Shown here one piece after another: positions 9,406 through 18,492 of a DNA stretch of 51,158 bases. The notes below the pieces were generated by a model, which worked only from the letters and a program-made list of their open reading frames with translations, did no database searches and was not told the origin of the DNA. The stretch is from Desulfobacterales bacterium. Lineage in GTDB: Bacteria > Desulfobacterota > Desulfobacteria > Desulfobacterales > SURF-7. The stretch lies in the NCBI GenBank assembly GCA_028277765.1, contig JANQFQ010000004.1, positions 1 through 51,158 of the forward strand, read 5' to 3'. Position numbers and translations under genes: made by a program. Each line of letters begins with the position of its first letter. Position 1 is the stretch's first letter.

Positions 9406-10398
9406 ATGGAAATTACTAAAAACAGTATTATGGTAAAGAAAAACAAAGAAAAGCCTGCTGCCGATGGTGAAGAAAAAGGTCCTGTTTCAGAGGACAAAGC
9501 ACCACTCCCTTCCATGATTCAAGATAAAAACCTGGTTAAATATGACCCGCTTCAGAGATACCTTGCTGAGATTAACCGGTATGAACTCTTGTCAAGGGAA
9601 GAGGAAAAGGAATTAGGTATAAGGGTACATGATTTTGATGACCGGGATGCCGCGTATAGGCTGGTTACAGCGAATTTGAGGCTTGTAGTTAAGATCGCCA
9701 TGGGTTTCCAGAGGTTATGGATGCAGAATCTCCTGGACCTGATACAGGAGGGGAATATCGGGCTGATGCAGGCTGCTAAAAAGTTTGATCCTTACAAGGA
9801 TGTAAAGTTTTCTTATTACGCCTCCTTTTGGATTAAAGCATATATTTTGAAATTTATCATGGATAACTGGCGCCTTGTGAAGATCGGTACTACGCAAGGA
9901 CAACGGAAGCTTTTTTTCAAGCTTAAGAAGGAAAAACAGAAACTGATTGATGAAGGTTTTGACCCTAAACCGAAACTTCTTTCAGACAGACTGGGTGTGT
10001 CTGAACGTGAAGTTATCGACATGGACCAGAGGCTTAACGGATGGGATGTTTCTCTTGATGCTCCCATAAAAGATGATACAGATACCGGTCGGATTGAGTT
10101 TTTAAGCACAGAGAGCGATTCCGCTGAAACAATGATCGCGAAAAAAGAACTTGAAACCCTTCTACGGGACAAACTGGGTATTTTTAAGCAGCAGTTGAAT
10201 GAAAGAGAGCTTGAAATATTTGATTTAAGGATCTTTTCGGACAACCCAATGACATTGCAAGAGCTTGGAGATAATTATGGTATATCAAGGGAACGTGTCC
10301 GACAAGTGGAAAAAAATATAATGAAGAAGATGAAAGAATTTTTTAGAGAGGAAATCAGTGATTTTGACTCATATTCTTTTGAAACAGCATCGGAATAG
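9406..10398 (+). CDS. rpoH: RNA polymerase sigma factor, RpoH (sigma-32) type
   Basis: 330 residues of the sigma-70 family. Region 2 spans roughly residues 85-160, including LVTANLRLVVKIAMGFQR, DLIQEGNIGLMQAAKKFD and ASFWIKAYILKFIMDNWRLV. QRKLFFKLKK at 166-175 is the RpoH box, which distinguishes sigma-32 from housekeeping or flagellar sigmas. Region 4 near the C-terminus has TLQELGDNYGISRERVRQVE, the -35 reading helix. The N-terminal 40 residues are charged and not conserved. No good ribosome binding site precedes the ATG at 9406; an internal ATG at 9430 is an alternative. It probably directs heat-shock/protein-folding genes; its own targets cannot be read here. Confidence 0.87.
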   Translation: MEITKNSIMVKKNKEKPAADGEEKGPVSEDKAPLPSMIQDKNLVKYDPLQRYLAEINRYELLSREEEKELGIRVHDFDDRDAAYRLVTANLRLVVKIAMGFQRLWMQNLLDLIQEGNIGLMQAAKKFDPYKDVKFSYYASFWIKAYILKFIMDNWRLVKIGTTQGQRKLFFKLKKEKQKLIDEGFDPKPKLLSDRLGVSEREVIDMDQRLNGWDVSLDAPIKDDTDTGRIEFLSTESDSAETMIAKKELETLLRDKLGIFKQQLNERELEIFDLRIFSDNPMTLQELGDNYGISRERVRQVEKNIMKKMKEFFREEISDFDSYSFETASE

Positions 10399-10418
10399 AT
10401 TTCAGGAAGAATAACCAT

Positions 10419-12155
10419 ATGAACGTCCGTTTTAAAATAATAATCATTTTTAGCTGCATGGTCCTGTACCTTAATGGATGCGGGGTGCAGGGGCGTACCG
10501 GCTCGCGGCCTTACCGCTCTTTTCCGAAAAAAATTAATAACCACTATTACTATTTTGTTGAAGCACAGCTGCAATTAGGGAAGGGTGACAGAGAAACAGC
10601 CCTTGGGTATCTTACCAAGGCAGCGGCGTCCGACCCGGAATCAATATACCTGAAAAAAGAACTGGCCATTATGCATATACAAATGAACAATAATGAAAAC
10701 GCCCTGGCTGCTACAAAAGAGATCCTCAGCATTGATCCAGATAATGTGGAAGCGCTTATTCTTTTAGGGCGGATCAACCAGAGGCTTGAGCGGATTGATG
10801 ATGCGATCAGCGCGTATGAGGGGGTGATTGCAGCTGATCCTAAGCAGGAGGGGATGTACCTGCTGCTTGGGAACCTGCTCACACAGAATTCCAAATTTGA
10901 CCAGGCTGCGGATGTATACATGAGAATGATCGACCGTTTTCCTGATGCGTATGCAGGTTATTTTTTCCTGGGGCAAATATATGCCCGGGATAATCCTGTA
11001 GAGGCGGAGAAATATTTTCTTAAAACTCTGGAACTAAAGCCAGGCCTTCTTGAACCCAGGTATGAATTGATAAATCTTTACTCCAAACCTAAAGATAATA
11101 AAAAAAATAGGGAAAAAATCATTGGGCTTTACAGGCAAATTCTAGATAATTATCCTGGTGATATCAGGGCAATGTTTGAACTCGGATATTATTACCACAA
11201 AAACGGAAAAAAGAAGAAGGCCGAAAAAATATTTAAAGACCTGGGAGCAAAGAGCCTGACAGACCAGACCGTGATCATAAATTTTCTCAAGCTTTATCTG
11301 GACAACAAGCAGTATGCTGCCGCTGCTATTGTGCTTGAGGGCATGCTGAAAGGCGCGCCGGAATGTTCTGACATCCATTATCTGATGGGCCTGACCTGGT
11401 ATGAATATGAAGGTAAAGAAGATTATGGAAAGGCTGAGAAGCATTTTAAGAAAGTGGCCCCTGAATCCCGTTTTTATGATAATTCGGTCATTCATATAGC
11501 CTTTATACTTCAGAAGCAGGAAAGATTTGAAGACGCCGTTGAATTCCTAGCGGATGTGGTTCAAAAGAAACCTGACAATATGGAGTTCATGCTTTATCTT
11601 GGTTCAATGTATGAAGAGCTTAACCAGTTTAGCAAAGCTGAGGAGGTTTTCAATAAGGGCCTTATCATTAACGACGTGGACACAAATCTCCGTTTCAGGC
11701 TGGGTGTTATTTACGACAAAATGGGCAGAAAAGAGGAGTCTCTTAAACAGATGCGCGAAGTCATAAAGATCGACCCAAAGGATGCCAATGCTCTGAATTA
11801 CCTAGGGTATACCATGGCTGAAGCAGGTACGAATCTTGATGAAGCGGAGAAGCTGATCAAGGAGGCCCTCAAGTATATGCCTGATGACGGATATATTACT
11901 GACAGCCTTGGCTGGGTATATTATAAAAAAGGTTTATTTAAAGAAGCCGCCGATTTGCTTGAAAAAGCGATAATGATAGTTCCGAATGATCCCATCATAT
12001 TGGAGCATCTTGGTGACACTTATCTTAAACTTGATGAAAAGAAAAAAGCCCTTGAATACTACAAACGCTCCCTGGAACATCAGGGAGATGATGATCCAGA
12101 AAAAAAAGCGCTGATTCAAGAAAAAATCAACCAGCTGACAGACAACAGTTTATAA
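10419..12155 (+). CDS. TPR-repeat lipoprotein
   Basis: 578 residues. A signal peptide ends in the lipobox LNGC, with Cys21 as the lipidated residue. Nearly the whole mature protein is tetratricopeptide repeats in about 34-residue steps, for example AIMHIQMNNNENALAATKEI and YYKKGLFKEAADLLEKAIMI. Such scaffolds bind partner proteins at the cell envelope. It starts 20 bp after rpoH and ends 6 bp before the LolB-like gene, so the three are probably co-transcribed. A role in outer-membrane assembly is inference from the neighbour. Confidence 0.88.
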   Translation: MNVRFKIIIIFSCMVLYLNGCGVQGRTGSRPYRSFPKKINNHYYYFVEAQLQLGKGDRETALGYLTKAAASDPESIYLKKELAIMHIQMNNNENALAATKEILSIDPDNVEALILLGRINQRLERIDDAISAYEGVIAADPKQEGMYLLLGNLLTQNSKFDQAADVYMRMIDRFPDAYAGYFFLGQIYARDNPVEAEKYFLKTLELKPGLLEPRYELINLYSKPKDNKKNREKIIGLYRQILDNYPGDIRAMFELGYYYHKNGKKKKAEKIFKDLGAKSLTDQTVIINFLKLYLDNKQYAAAAIVLEGMLKGAPECSDIHYLMGLTWYEYEGKEDYGKAEKHFKKVAPESRFYDNSVIHIAFILQKQERFEDAVEFLADVVQKKPDNMEFMLYLGSMYEELNQFSKAEEVFNKGLIINDVDTNLRFRLGVIYDKMGRKEESLKQMREVIKIDPKDANALNYLGYTMAEAGTNLDEAEKLIKEALKYMPDDGYITDSLGWVYYKKGLFKEAADLLEKAIMIVPNDPIILEHLGDTYLKLDEKKKALEYYKRSLEHQGDDDPEKKALIQEKINQLTDNSL

Positions 12156-12161
12156 CCCCTG

Positions 12162-12938
12162 ATGAAACGTCATCCAGCCATCCTTCTGCTCCCCCTGCTA
12201 ATGCTCTCAGCGTGCTGCTTTGTTACAGGAAGACTCCCGGACCGGCTCCCTGAAGCAAAAGAAATCCTTACGCCAGAAGAGACTCAAGAGATCCTTGTGT
12301 CCTTACAAGAAACGAATAAGGGCCTGGATACGTTTAAAGGGATCGGCGGAATTACGCTGTCAGACAGCGGAGGCCGGCGTACTGCGCGCCTGGCATGGTG
12401 CGGAGAATTCCCAGACAAACTCAGGTTAACGCTAATTACCGCAGGTTTGCCAGCTGAAACAGTGACGGCAGACGGTAAATATATCTGCTTGCTTTCGCAT
12501 ACAGGCGAGCATGCTTTTATAAAAAAGCGGTCATCCTGTCCCAGCCTTGAAAAGCTTGTTTCAATACCGATTAGGGCTGATGATATTGTTTCCCTTTTGA
12601 CTGGCAGGATACCCCTGTATGATTATGATGAGGCTGTTTGCTTTCGTCCTGAAAATGGTACAGGGTATGTTCTTGTTCTGCGTAATAAGAGAAAAGGGAT
12701 TGTAGAACACATCTATCTTGATGACAGTAGGATAAACGTCATGAGCATTGAAGTGTTCTCTTCTCGCAATGCTCTGCTATACACGGCAAAATTTTTTGAG
12801 ATGCAAGAGTCATCAGGTTTTCAGGTGCCGGCCCGGCTTGTTGTTTCAGATGCAGACGCGTCGCTGACCCTCCGAGTTGACCGGTACATGGCCAATGCCG
12901 AGGTCTCTCCTGAGCTGTTTATCCTTTCACCACCATGA
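12162..12938 (+). CDS. LolB-like / DUF4292-like outer-membrane lipoprotein
   Basis: 258 residues with a signal peptide and the lipobox LSAC (lipidated Cys18). The mature part has the pattern of the LolA/LolB half-barrel: DTFKGIGGITLSD, RTARLAWCGEFPDKLRLTL, GKYICLLSHTGEHAFIK, then late beta strands ending in LRVDRYMANAEVSPELF. LolB receives lipoproteins from LolA and inserts them in the outer membrane; whether this divergent member does so is inference. It follows the TPR lipoprotein by 6 bp. Confidence 0.72.
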   Translation: MKRHPAILLLPLLMLSACCFVTGRLPDRLPEAKEILTPEETQEILVSLQETNKGLDTFKGIGGITLSDSGGRRTARLAWCGEFPDKLRLTLITAGLPAETVTADGKYICLLSHTGEHAFIKKRSSCPSLEKLVSIPIRADDIVSLLTGRIPLYDYDEAVCFRPENGTGYVLVLRNKRKGIVEHIYLDDSRINVMSIEVFSSRNALLYTAKFFEMQESSGFQVPARLVVSDADASLTLRVDRYMANAEVSPELFILSPP

Positions 12939-12954
12939 GATGATAAAGATTTTT

Positions 12955-13061
12955 TCACCACAGAGCCATGGAACTTCGCTAAAGCTACGATCCACAAGCA
13001 GAGGACATATTTTTTGTTTTAACCAATTCAACCAATGAAACCAATCCTCCGCGGCTTTGGT
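12955..13061 (+). repeat. Dispersed repeat family B, copy 2
   Basis: About 107 bp between the convergent LolB-like and mtaB genes, reaching up to the mtaB stop codon. It is nearly identical to the complement of 3739-3857, for example GGAACTTCGCTAAAGCTACG, then ATCCACAAGCAGAGGACATA. The leading TTCACCACAGAGCCA also resembles a partial element near 46940. Confidence 0.88.
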
Positions 13062-14393
13062 TCAAAAGCGCTTTCCCTTCCCTGCAAGTATACCAAAAAC
13101 GGCATTGTCATTAAGCAGTTTGTCAATCTTTACTTTTAAGAGCGTGTTCATCAGTTCATCTTTGCCGTCAGTTAACACGCTGATATAGTTCGGCGTAATC
13201 CCTTTTAAAAAGTTTGTCTCCCGGTCTCTTTTGCCTTCTATGAGTACTCCCACGGTTTTGTTGACCGCTGCCTTATAAAAAGACCGCTTTTTTGATTTGC
13301 CCAGGCTGCGCATTTTAGCGCATCGTTCTTTTATGATATCCGGTTGTATATGGTCCGGGTATGAATAGGCCGGAGTCCCTTTGCGGGGTGAAAAAGGGAA
13401 AACATGAAGATACGTCATCGGCAGGTTTTTAACCAGAGAATATGTATGTTCAAACGCCTGATCTGTTTCGCCCGGGAAACCGATCAGGATGTCCGCGCCA
13501 ATGGCCGCGTCAGGTATCGCTTTATGAATATTCAGGATAAGATCACTGAAATTTGAAGCCGTATAAGGTCTGCGCATTCTGTTTAGAACCGTATCATCAC
13601 CGCTCTGAAGGGGAATATGAAAATGCGGACAGATGATGTTAGATTTGGCGATAAGGTTTATCATCTCATTTGTCAGTTCATGAGGTTCAATTGAACTCAG
13701 CCTGAGGCGGTTAATCGGTTTCAGGTCGTCGATCTGTTTAAGAAGAGACAATAAGCTTGTTTCCGGCCTGATGTCCAAACCATAACTACCGAGATGGATA
13801 CCGGTGAGAACTATTTCATTATATCCCAATTTGCTTAAATGGAGGATATTATCAAGAACATCATCGGGGAACATACTGCGGCTCTTTCCCCTGGCATAAG
13901 GGACAATGCAGTATGTGCAGAATGAGTTGCAGCCGTCCTGTATCTTAAGAAAAGGCCTTGTGCGGTTTCCACTGCTCATAACCGGCATTTGCCTGAACAG
14001 CTGTTCTTTAGAAATGTTGTTAATATAAGCCCGGGCTGAAGACGGTAAGGTATCATGCTTACTCGAAAGAATCATATCCGCCAGTTCGTGCTTTTGAGCA
14101 TGTCCCACAATCTCGTGTACGCCTTGAATTTTTTTCAATTCCTCGGGTTCGGTCTGGGCATAACAGCCGGTAACTATAATTCTAGCGTCTGGATTCGATC
14201 GTATTGCCTGCCGTATTGCCTGTCGTGACTGCATAGCGGCCTTTTGTGTGACAGTGCAGGTATTTATAATACAGGTTTCCGCCTTTTCATTCTTATCAGC
14301 GGAAAACCACCCGGACTGTTCCAGGGCGCTTGATATGGTTTCGGATTCATTCTGGTTTACCTTACAGCCCAATGTGGTAATGGTAAATTTCAA
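13062..14393 (-). CDS. mtaB: tRNA ms2t6A37 methylthiotransferase MtaB
   Basis: 443 residues, normal length. This radical-SAM enzyme inserts a methylthio group into N6-threonylcarbamoyladenosine at position 37 of tRNAs. The N-terminal UPF0004 domain has cluster ligands Cys10 (LGCKVNQNE), Cys46 and Cys77. The radical-SAM CxxxCxxC is CNSFCTYC, with Cys155, 159 and 162. LGCKVNQ rather than LGCxKN supports MtaB over MiaB or RimO. A C-terminal TRAM-like domain (VGVLIEGKRDRE) follows. The start overlaps the mnmA stop, giving translational coupling. Confidence 0.93.
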   Translation of the reverse strand: MKFTITTLGCKVNQNESETISSALEQSGWFSADKNEKAETCIINTCTVTQKAAMQSRQAIRQAIRSNPDARIIVTGCYAQTEPEELKKIQGVHEIVGHAQKHELADMILSSKHDTLPSSARAYINNISKEQLFRQMPVMSSGNRTRPFLKIQDGCNSFCTYCIVPYARGKSRSMFPDDVLDNILHLSKLGYNEIVLTGIHLGSYGLDIRPETSLLSLLKQIDDLKPINRLRLSSIEPHELTNEMINLIAKSNIICPHFHIPLQSGDDTVLNRMRRPYTASNFSDLILNIHKAIPDAAIGADILIGFPGETDQAFEHTYSLVKNLPMTYLHVFPFSPRKGTPAYSYPDHIQPDIIKERCAKMRSLGKSKKRSFYKAAVNKTVGVLIEGKRDRETNFLKGITPNYISVLTDGKDELMNTLLKVKIDKLLNDNAVFGILAGKGKRF

Positions 14394-15421
14394 TTGATCC
14401 AGCCTCCGCCGAGAACTTCATTGCCCTTGTAAAAAACCGCGGCCTGTCCTGGTGTAACTGACGGTTGAGGGTCCTTAAATCGGATGACGGCTGTATTATT
14501 TTCAGAAGGAATGATGGTTGATGGGGCTTCTGTATGACGATACCTTAAGCGTGTGAAGGCACTTAGTGGTCCAGTCGGTTGTTTGATTATCCAGTTTATA
14601 TTCGTTATCGTACATTCTGAAGCGAGAAGGTCTTCTTCAAAGCCCACAACCAGTCGGTTATTATCCATATCGATACGCAAGACATAGTACGGTCTGTCTG
14701 CGGGACAGTTGATGCCGCGGCGTTGACCGATAGTAAATTTATGGAGTCCCTGATGTTTTCCAATAATGCTGCCGGATTTATCCTGGATATCTCCCGCCCG
14801 GGGTGAAAATCCTGTGGCAGCGGAAATGAATTCACCATAATGCTTCCCCTTGATAAAACAGATGTCTTGGCTTTCCTTTTTCGCAGGTGGCTGAAGGCCG
14901 GCAATTTTAGCCAGTTCACGGGTCTCCTGTTTTGTCATTTCCCCAAGGGGGAAGATGGCTTTTGATAGCTGAGCTTGAGAAAGGAAGGAGAGGAAATAGG
15001 ACTGGTCCTTGGCAAGATCGGTCCCTTTCTTGAGGGTGACCATATTGGTGGCCGTCTCCCTTGAGATTCTGGCGTAGTGTCCGGTGGCAAGATAGGATGC
15101 TCCCATTTTTCTCGTGGTTTCAAGAATTTTGCCAAATTTAATTAAAGGATTGCACACCATGCATGGGTTCGGGGTACGTCCGGTCATGTATGTTCTAGTG
15201 AAATAATCTACTACTTCTGTTTTAAATTCAGCACTGCAGTCAATGGTTTCCACGGGAATGCCGATTTGAGTCTTGATTAAGGAGGTGTTTATCTGGCCAG
15301 AGGTCTCAAACCCGGTGATAAAGTGTATGCCGAAGAGATCATGCCCCTGCTCTTTTAGAATATAAGCGGCTGTCAGTGAGTCAATGCCGCCGCTAACAGC
15401 AATGGCAATCTTTTTTTTCAT
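14390..15421 (-). CDS. mnmA: tRNA 2-thiouridylase MnmA, CxxC type
   Basis: 343 residues from ATG at 15421, whose ATGA overlaps the stop of the ferredoxin gene. A 21-codon upstream extension is out-of-family sequence. MnmA activates U34 of Lys/Glu/Gln tRNAs with ATP and inserts sulfur. The PP-loop SGGIDS is at residues 10-15. The signature TPNPCMVCNPLIKFG carries Cys87 and Cys90, and ESQDICFIKG carries Cys188. Many MnmA proteins, such as E. coli, have Asp where this one has Cys87, so three cysteines are available here to hold an Fe-S cluster. QRRGINCPADRPYYVL and the C-terminal beta-barrel (GQAAVFYKGNEVLGGG) are present. It is the middle gene of ferredoxin-mnmA-mtaB. Confidence 0.95.
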   Translation of the reverse strand: MKKKIAIAVSGGIDSLTAAYILKEQGHDLFGIHFITGFETSGQINTSLIKTQIGIPVETIDCSAEFKTEVVDYFTRTYMTGRTPNPCMVCNPLIKFGKILETTRKMGASYLATGHYARISRETATNMVTLKKGTDLAKDQSYFLSFLSQAQLSKAIFPLGEMTKQETRELAKIAGLQPPAKKESQDICFIKGKHYGEFISAATGFSPRAGDIQDKSGSIIGKHQGLHKFTIGQRRGINCPADRPYYVLRIDMDNNRLVVGFEEDLLASECTITNINWIIKQPTGPLSAFTRLRYRHTEAPSTIIPSENNTAVIRFKDPQPSVTPGQAAVFYKGNEVLGGGWIN

Positions 15422-15846
15422 GCAAAAAAAGCTTCGGATGTGGCGTGAACTTCCATTGCCCGTGTGGGACAGGCTGGCACGCACAGTTCACAGATACTGC
15501 ATTTTTTTTGTTCAAAAATTACCGCCATGTCTGGCTGATGAACAGCTAGGGCGCTGGTAGGACAAACTGCGGTGCAAGCACCGCAGTGGATACATTTATT
15601 CTTGACCCTATTTACTTCCCGGGACGCATTTTGGACATCGATCCCAGTGTCCTTCAGGTATTGTACACCATCTTTGAAATTCTTTTTGGAACCTGATAAC
15701 TCCAGTACCATTATCCCTTCTTTTCGCGGAAGGATGGTGGCTTTAAGAATATTAAACGTGAGATCAAAATTTCTGGCAAGGTAACATACCACAGGTTGAT
15801 TGGTCCCTGTTGCCGGAAAGCGTAGTATTAAAATTCGTGAGTGCAC
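15418..15846 (-). CDS. NIL-domain 2x[4Fe-4S] ferredoxin
   Basis: 142 residues starting with GTG at 15846, preceded by a strong AAGGAG ribosome binding site. Residues 1-75 are a NIL domain, the small fold also found in methionine ABC transporters. Residues 85-126 hold two CxxCxxCxxxCP motifs (Cys85/88/91/95 and Cys116/119/122/126) for two [4Fe-4S] clusters. The stop codon overlaps the mnmA start. Position suggests it supplies electrons, or participates in sulfur transfer, for tRNA thiolation. NIL-ferredoxins are also linked to homocysteine synthesis in anaerobes, so that is an alternative role. Confidence 0.86.
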   Translation of the reverse strand: MHSRILILRFPATGTNQPVVCYLARNFDLTFNILKATILPRKEGIMVLELSGSKKNFKDGVQYLKDTGIDVQNASREVNRVKNKCIHCGACTAVCPTSALAVHQPDMAVIFEQKKCSICELCVPACPTRAMEVHATSEAFFA

Positions 15847-15906
15847 AATATCTCCTTACATCCTTTATTAGGATTTTGGTATAAGTAACAATGACGACAG
15901 CTAATA

Positions 15907-15935
15907 ATACTAATTATTCATGCCGGGTATGTCAA
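15907..15935 (-). promoter_or_regulatory. Putative promoter of the ferredoxin-mnmA-mtaB operon
   Basis: On the minus strand, TTGACA (15930-15935), a 17-bp spacer, then TAGTAT (15907-15912). It is about 60 bp upstream of the GTG start and its ribosome binding site, in the divergent gap with the acyltransferase-hydrolase gene. Confidence 0.55.
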
Positions 15936-16046
15936 TATGAAACATTTCCTTTGAGTCCTCAAATGGTTGATAAAAATGAATTATGACACAGCCTGTTAAC
16001 GGAGCTTTGTGTTGAAATTTTATCTGTATAGCAAACAGCCATCAGG

Positions 16047-16075
16047 TTGATTAATATTAAATTTTAATATATAAT
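16047..16075 (+). promoter_or_regulatory. Putative promoter of the acyltransferase-hydrolase gene
   Basis: TTGATT (16047-16052), a 17-bp AT-rich spacer, then a perfect TATAAT (16070-16075), 55 bp upstream of the TTG start. AT-richness raises the chance of a false match. Confidence 0.5.
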
Positions 16076-16130
16076 TCAAAAAATATGATATTCATGATGC
16101 TGAAGCTATAAGGTCAAGAAAGGATATCCC

Positions 16131-18299
16131 TTGAATCGGTATGCATACCTTACAACAGGTCTGGCCATAAAAGCACTTTATGATATTTCAAAAGCCAGAA
16201 TTCACATTCACGGACAAGAGAATATACCCACTGGATCGAATATCTTTGTTATCAATCATTTCACACGTATTGAAACCTTCCTCCTGCCATACCAGATTTT
16301 CAAGCAGACTGGGAAACCTGTGTGGTCTCTTGCGGATTATGGGCTTTTTGAAAGCGGTCTGGCCGGCTTCCTTGAAAAGGTAGGGGCTGTTTCAACAAAG
16401 GATCCTGATCGGGATCTCCTGATTGTAAAAACCCTCCTTACCGGGGAAGCCAGCTGGATTATTTTTCCTGAAGGGCGGATGGTAAAAAGTAAGAAGGTTT
16501 ATGAAAAGAAAAAGAAGAAAGGGCGTTTTGTTATCACCGCACCGACTGGGAAACATCCTCCCCATACCGGGGCCGCCACACTCGCCCTCCGCACGGAGTT
16601 TTATCGCCAGCGGATCGGCACGATGCTTGAAAAGAACCCTGATGAAGCAAAAAGGCTGATGGACCTTTATCAGATAGATGATGCTGAACCTGTGCTGGGG
16701 AATGAAACCTATATCGTTCCAGTGAATATTACGTTTTATCCCATAAGGGCGAAAGAGAATATCATGAGCAAACTCGCCTCAAAGGTGGTCGGTAACCTTT
16801 CAGACCGTATGGTTGAAGAGATGATGACTGAAGGTACCATGCTTCTTTCCGGAGTGGATATTGATATCCGGTTTGGGGAGCCGATTAAAATCAGCCATTA
16901 TATGAAAGCCTCGGCTATCCGTAAAGACATCTCCTTGGAAGCGCCGATCAATTTTGATGATTCCATATCGGCAAAAAAGATGCTCAGGTATGCCGCCAGT
17001 GACATAATGGAGCGATATATGTCATCTATTTACAGCATGACAACGGTAAATCATGATCATATTTTTGCGACGATCCTGAGGCACATGCCATTTGCGGAAA
17101 TAAATGAAATGGATTTCAGGAGCAGGGTGTATTATGCTTCGTCAACATTAAATCTCAATAAGCTGATTGTGTGCAGGCACAGCAGTCTTAACAGAAACCA
17201 GGTCCACTTGCTTACGGATGACCGCTATGGGAAATACGACAATTTTATATCGATCGCCCTTGAGTCAGGGATCGTGGAACGAAAAGAGGGGAAATTATAT
17301 AAAGAAATGTCCTTTTCCTCATCACTTGAATTCCACCGGGCCAGGGTGGAGAATCCTGTCGCGGTCATCGCAAATGAAGTTGAACCTCTTTCTGAATTTC
17401 AGGAACAGCTCCGGGGCATTGCCTGGCAGCCTGCGCTCAGGATAAGACACAATGTCGCCAGACACTTGATACAGAAAGCGGTATTTGATTTTGAAAAGGA
17501 TTATACTAATCACGCGAAACAGGAAGACGCAAAAAAAAGTCCGGATGTAGGCGCACCTTTTTTGTTAAAAAGTGATAACAGGGATATTGGGATTATTCTT
17601 GTCCACGGCTATATGGCCGCGCCCCTGGAGGTAAAAGGGCTGGCTGATTATCTTAACCGGATGGGATTCTGGGTCGGCGCCCCTCGCCTGAAAGGGCACG
17701 GTACATCCCCGGAAGACCTTGCCGGACGGACATACATGGAATGGATAGAGACGGTTGAAGAGGCTTACGCGATAATGAGGAACAAATGTTTCAGGGTTGT
17801 TGTGGGTGGTTTCTCCACCGGGGCAGGTCTGGCGCTTGATCTCGCGTCAAGGGTCGACGGGCTGTCCGGAGTGTTCGCGGTTTCACCCCCAATGCAACTT
17901 CAGGATTTTAACACACGGTTTGTCCCGGCTGTGAATGTTTGGAACAAGATTATGGAAAAGATGAACTTAAACGGGGCGAAGAAAGAGTTTATCGAGAATG
18001 AGACAGAAAATCCCCATATTAATTATATTAAGAATCCGATTTCAGGTATAAGGGAGATTGAACTGCTGATGGATTCACTTGGGCCGCGACTTAAGAAAAT
18101 TGATATTCCAGCCCTTGTGGTTCAGTCTATTGCAGATCCTGTTGTGAATCCAAAGGGATCAAGGAAAATTTTTGCGTCTCTTGGGTCAGAAGAAAAGGAG
18201 TACCTGCTTTTAAACATCGATCGTCATGGTATCCTTCTTGGAGATGGATCTGAGCGAGTATATAAAGCGATTGGGGATTTTCTTGAACGGATAAGGTAG
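16131..18299 (+). CDS. PlsC-like acyltransferase fused to alpha/beta hydrolase
   Basis: 722 residues from a TTG start with AAAGGA upstream. The N-terminal third resembles glycerol-phosphate/lysophosphatidate acyltransferases: FVINHFTRIETFLLPYQ matches the NHxxxxD motif but with Glu for Asp, and WIIFPEGRMVKSKK matches FPEGTR. Residues about 300-470 are an unassigned linker. The C-terminal part, from about 480, is an alpha/beta hydrolase: IILVHGYMAAPLEVKGLADY oxyanion region, nucleophile Ser562 in GFSTG, Asp in QSIADPVVNPKGS, and His in IDRHGILLGD. It probably trims or remodels acyl chains or lipids at the inner membrane. The substrate is unknown. Gene symbols for either half would be misleading. 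Confidence 0.85.
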   Translation: MNRYAYLTTGLAIKALYDISKARIHIHGQENIPTGSNIFVINHFTRIETFLLPYQIFKQTGKPVWSLADYGLFESGLAGFLEKVGAVSTKDPDRDLLIVKTLLTGEASWIIFPEGRMVKSKKVYEKKKKKGRFVITAPTGKHPPHTGAATLALRTEFYRQRIGTMLEKNPDEAKRLMDLYQIDDAEPVLGNETYIVPVNITFYPIRAKENIMSKLASKVVGNLSDRMVEEMMTEGTMLLSGVDIDIRFGEPIKISHYMKASAIRKDISLEAPINFDDSISAKKMLRYAASDIMERYMSSIYSMTTVNHDHIFATILRHMPFAEINEMDFRSRVYYASSTLNLNKLIVCRHSSLNRNQVHLLTDDRYGKYDNFISIALESGIVERKEGKLYKEMSFSSSLEFHRARVENPVAVIANEVEPLSEFQEQLRGIAWQPALRIRHNVARHLIQKAVFDFEKDYTNHAKQEDAKKSPDVGAPFLLKSDNRDIGIILVHGYMAAPLEVKGLADYLNRMGFWVGAPRLKGHGTSPEDLAGRTYMEWIETVEEAYAIMRNKCFRVVVGGFSTGAGLALDLASRVDGLSGVFAVSPPMQLQDFNTRFVPAVNVWNKIMEKMNLNGAKKEFIENETENPHINYIKNPISGIREIELLMDSLGPRLKKIDIPALVVQSIADPVVNPKGSRKIFASLGSEEKEYLLLNIDRHGILLGDGSERVYKAIGDFLERIR

Positions 18300-18313
18300 A
18301 GAGACAGAGGACT

Positions 18314-18366
18314 GAGGAAAAACATGAATTAACAAGGATGTACAGGATATACAGGATGTTTTTTTA
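18314..18366 (+). repeat. Dispersed repeat family A, copy 2 (half unit)
   Basis: GAAAAACATGAATTAACAAG, then GATGTACAGGATATACAGGA, then TG and a T run. It is nearly identical to copy 1 in the opposite orientation. It begins about 15 bp after the acyltransferase-hydrolase stop codon. Confidence 0.88.
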
Positions 18367-18492
18367 TCTAAGCTTGACACACTAGAGGCTTTATTTTATG
18401 TTTCAGCAGGTTTGGGCCTTTTTTCTTTTCATAGATGGGTCGGTATGTTTACCGCATAAAACAACGATACTGTTAACCGGATAAAACGAGTT

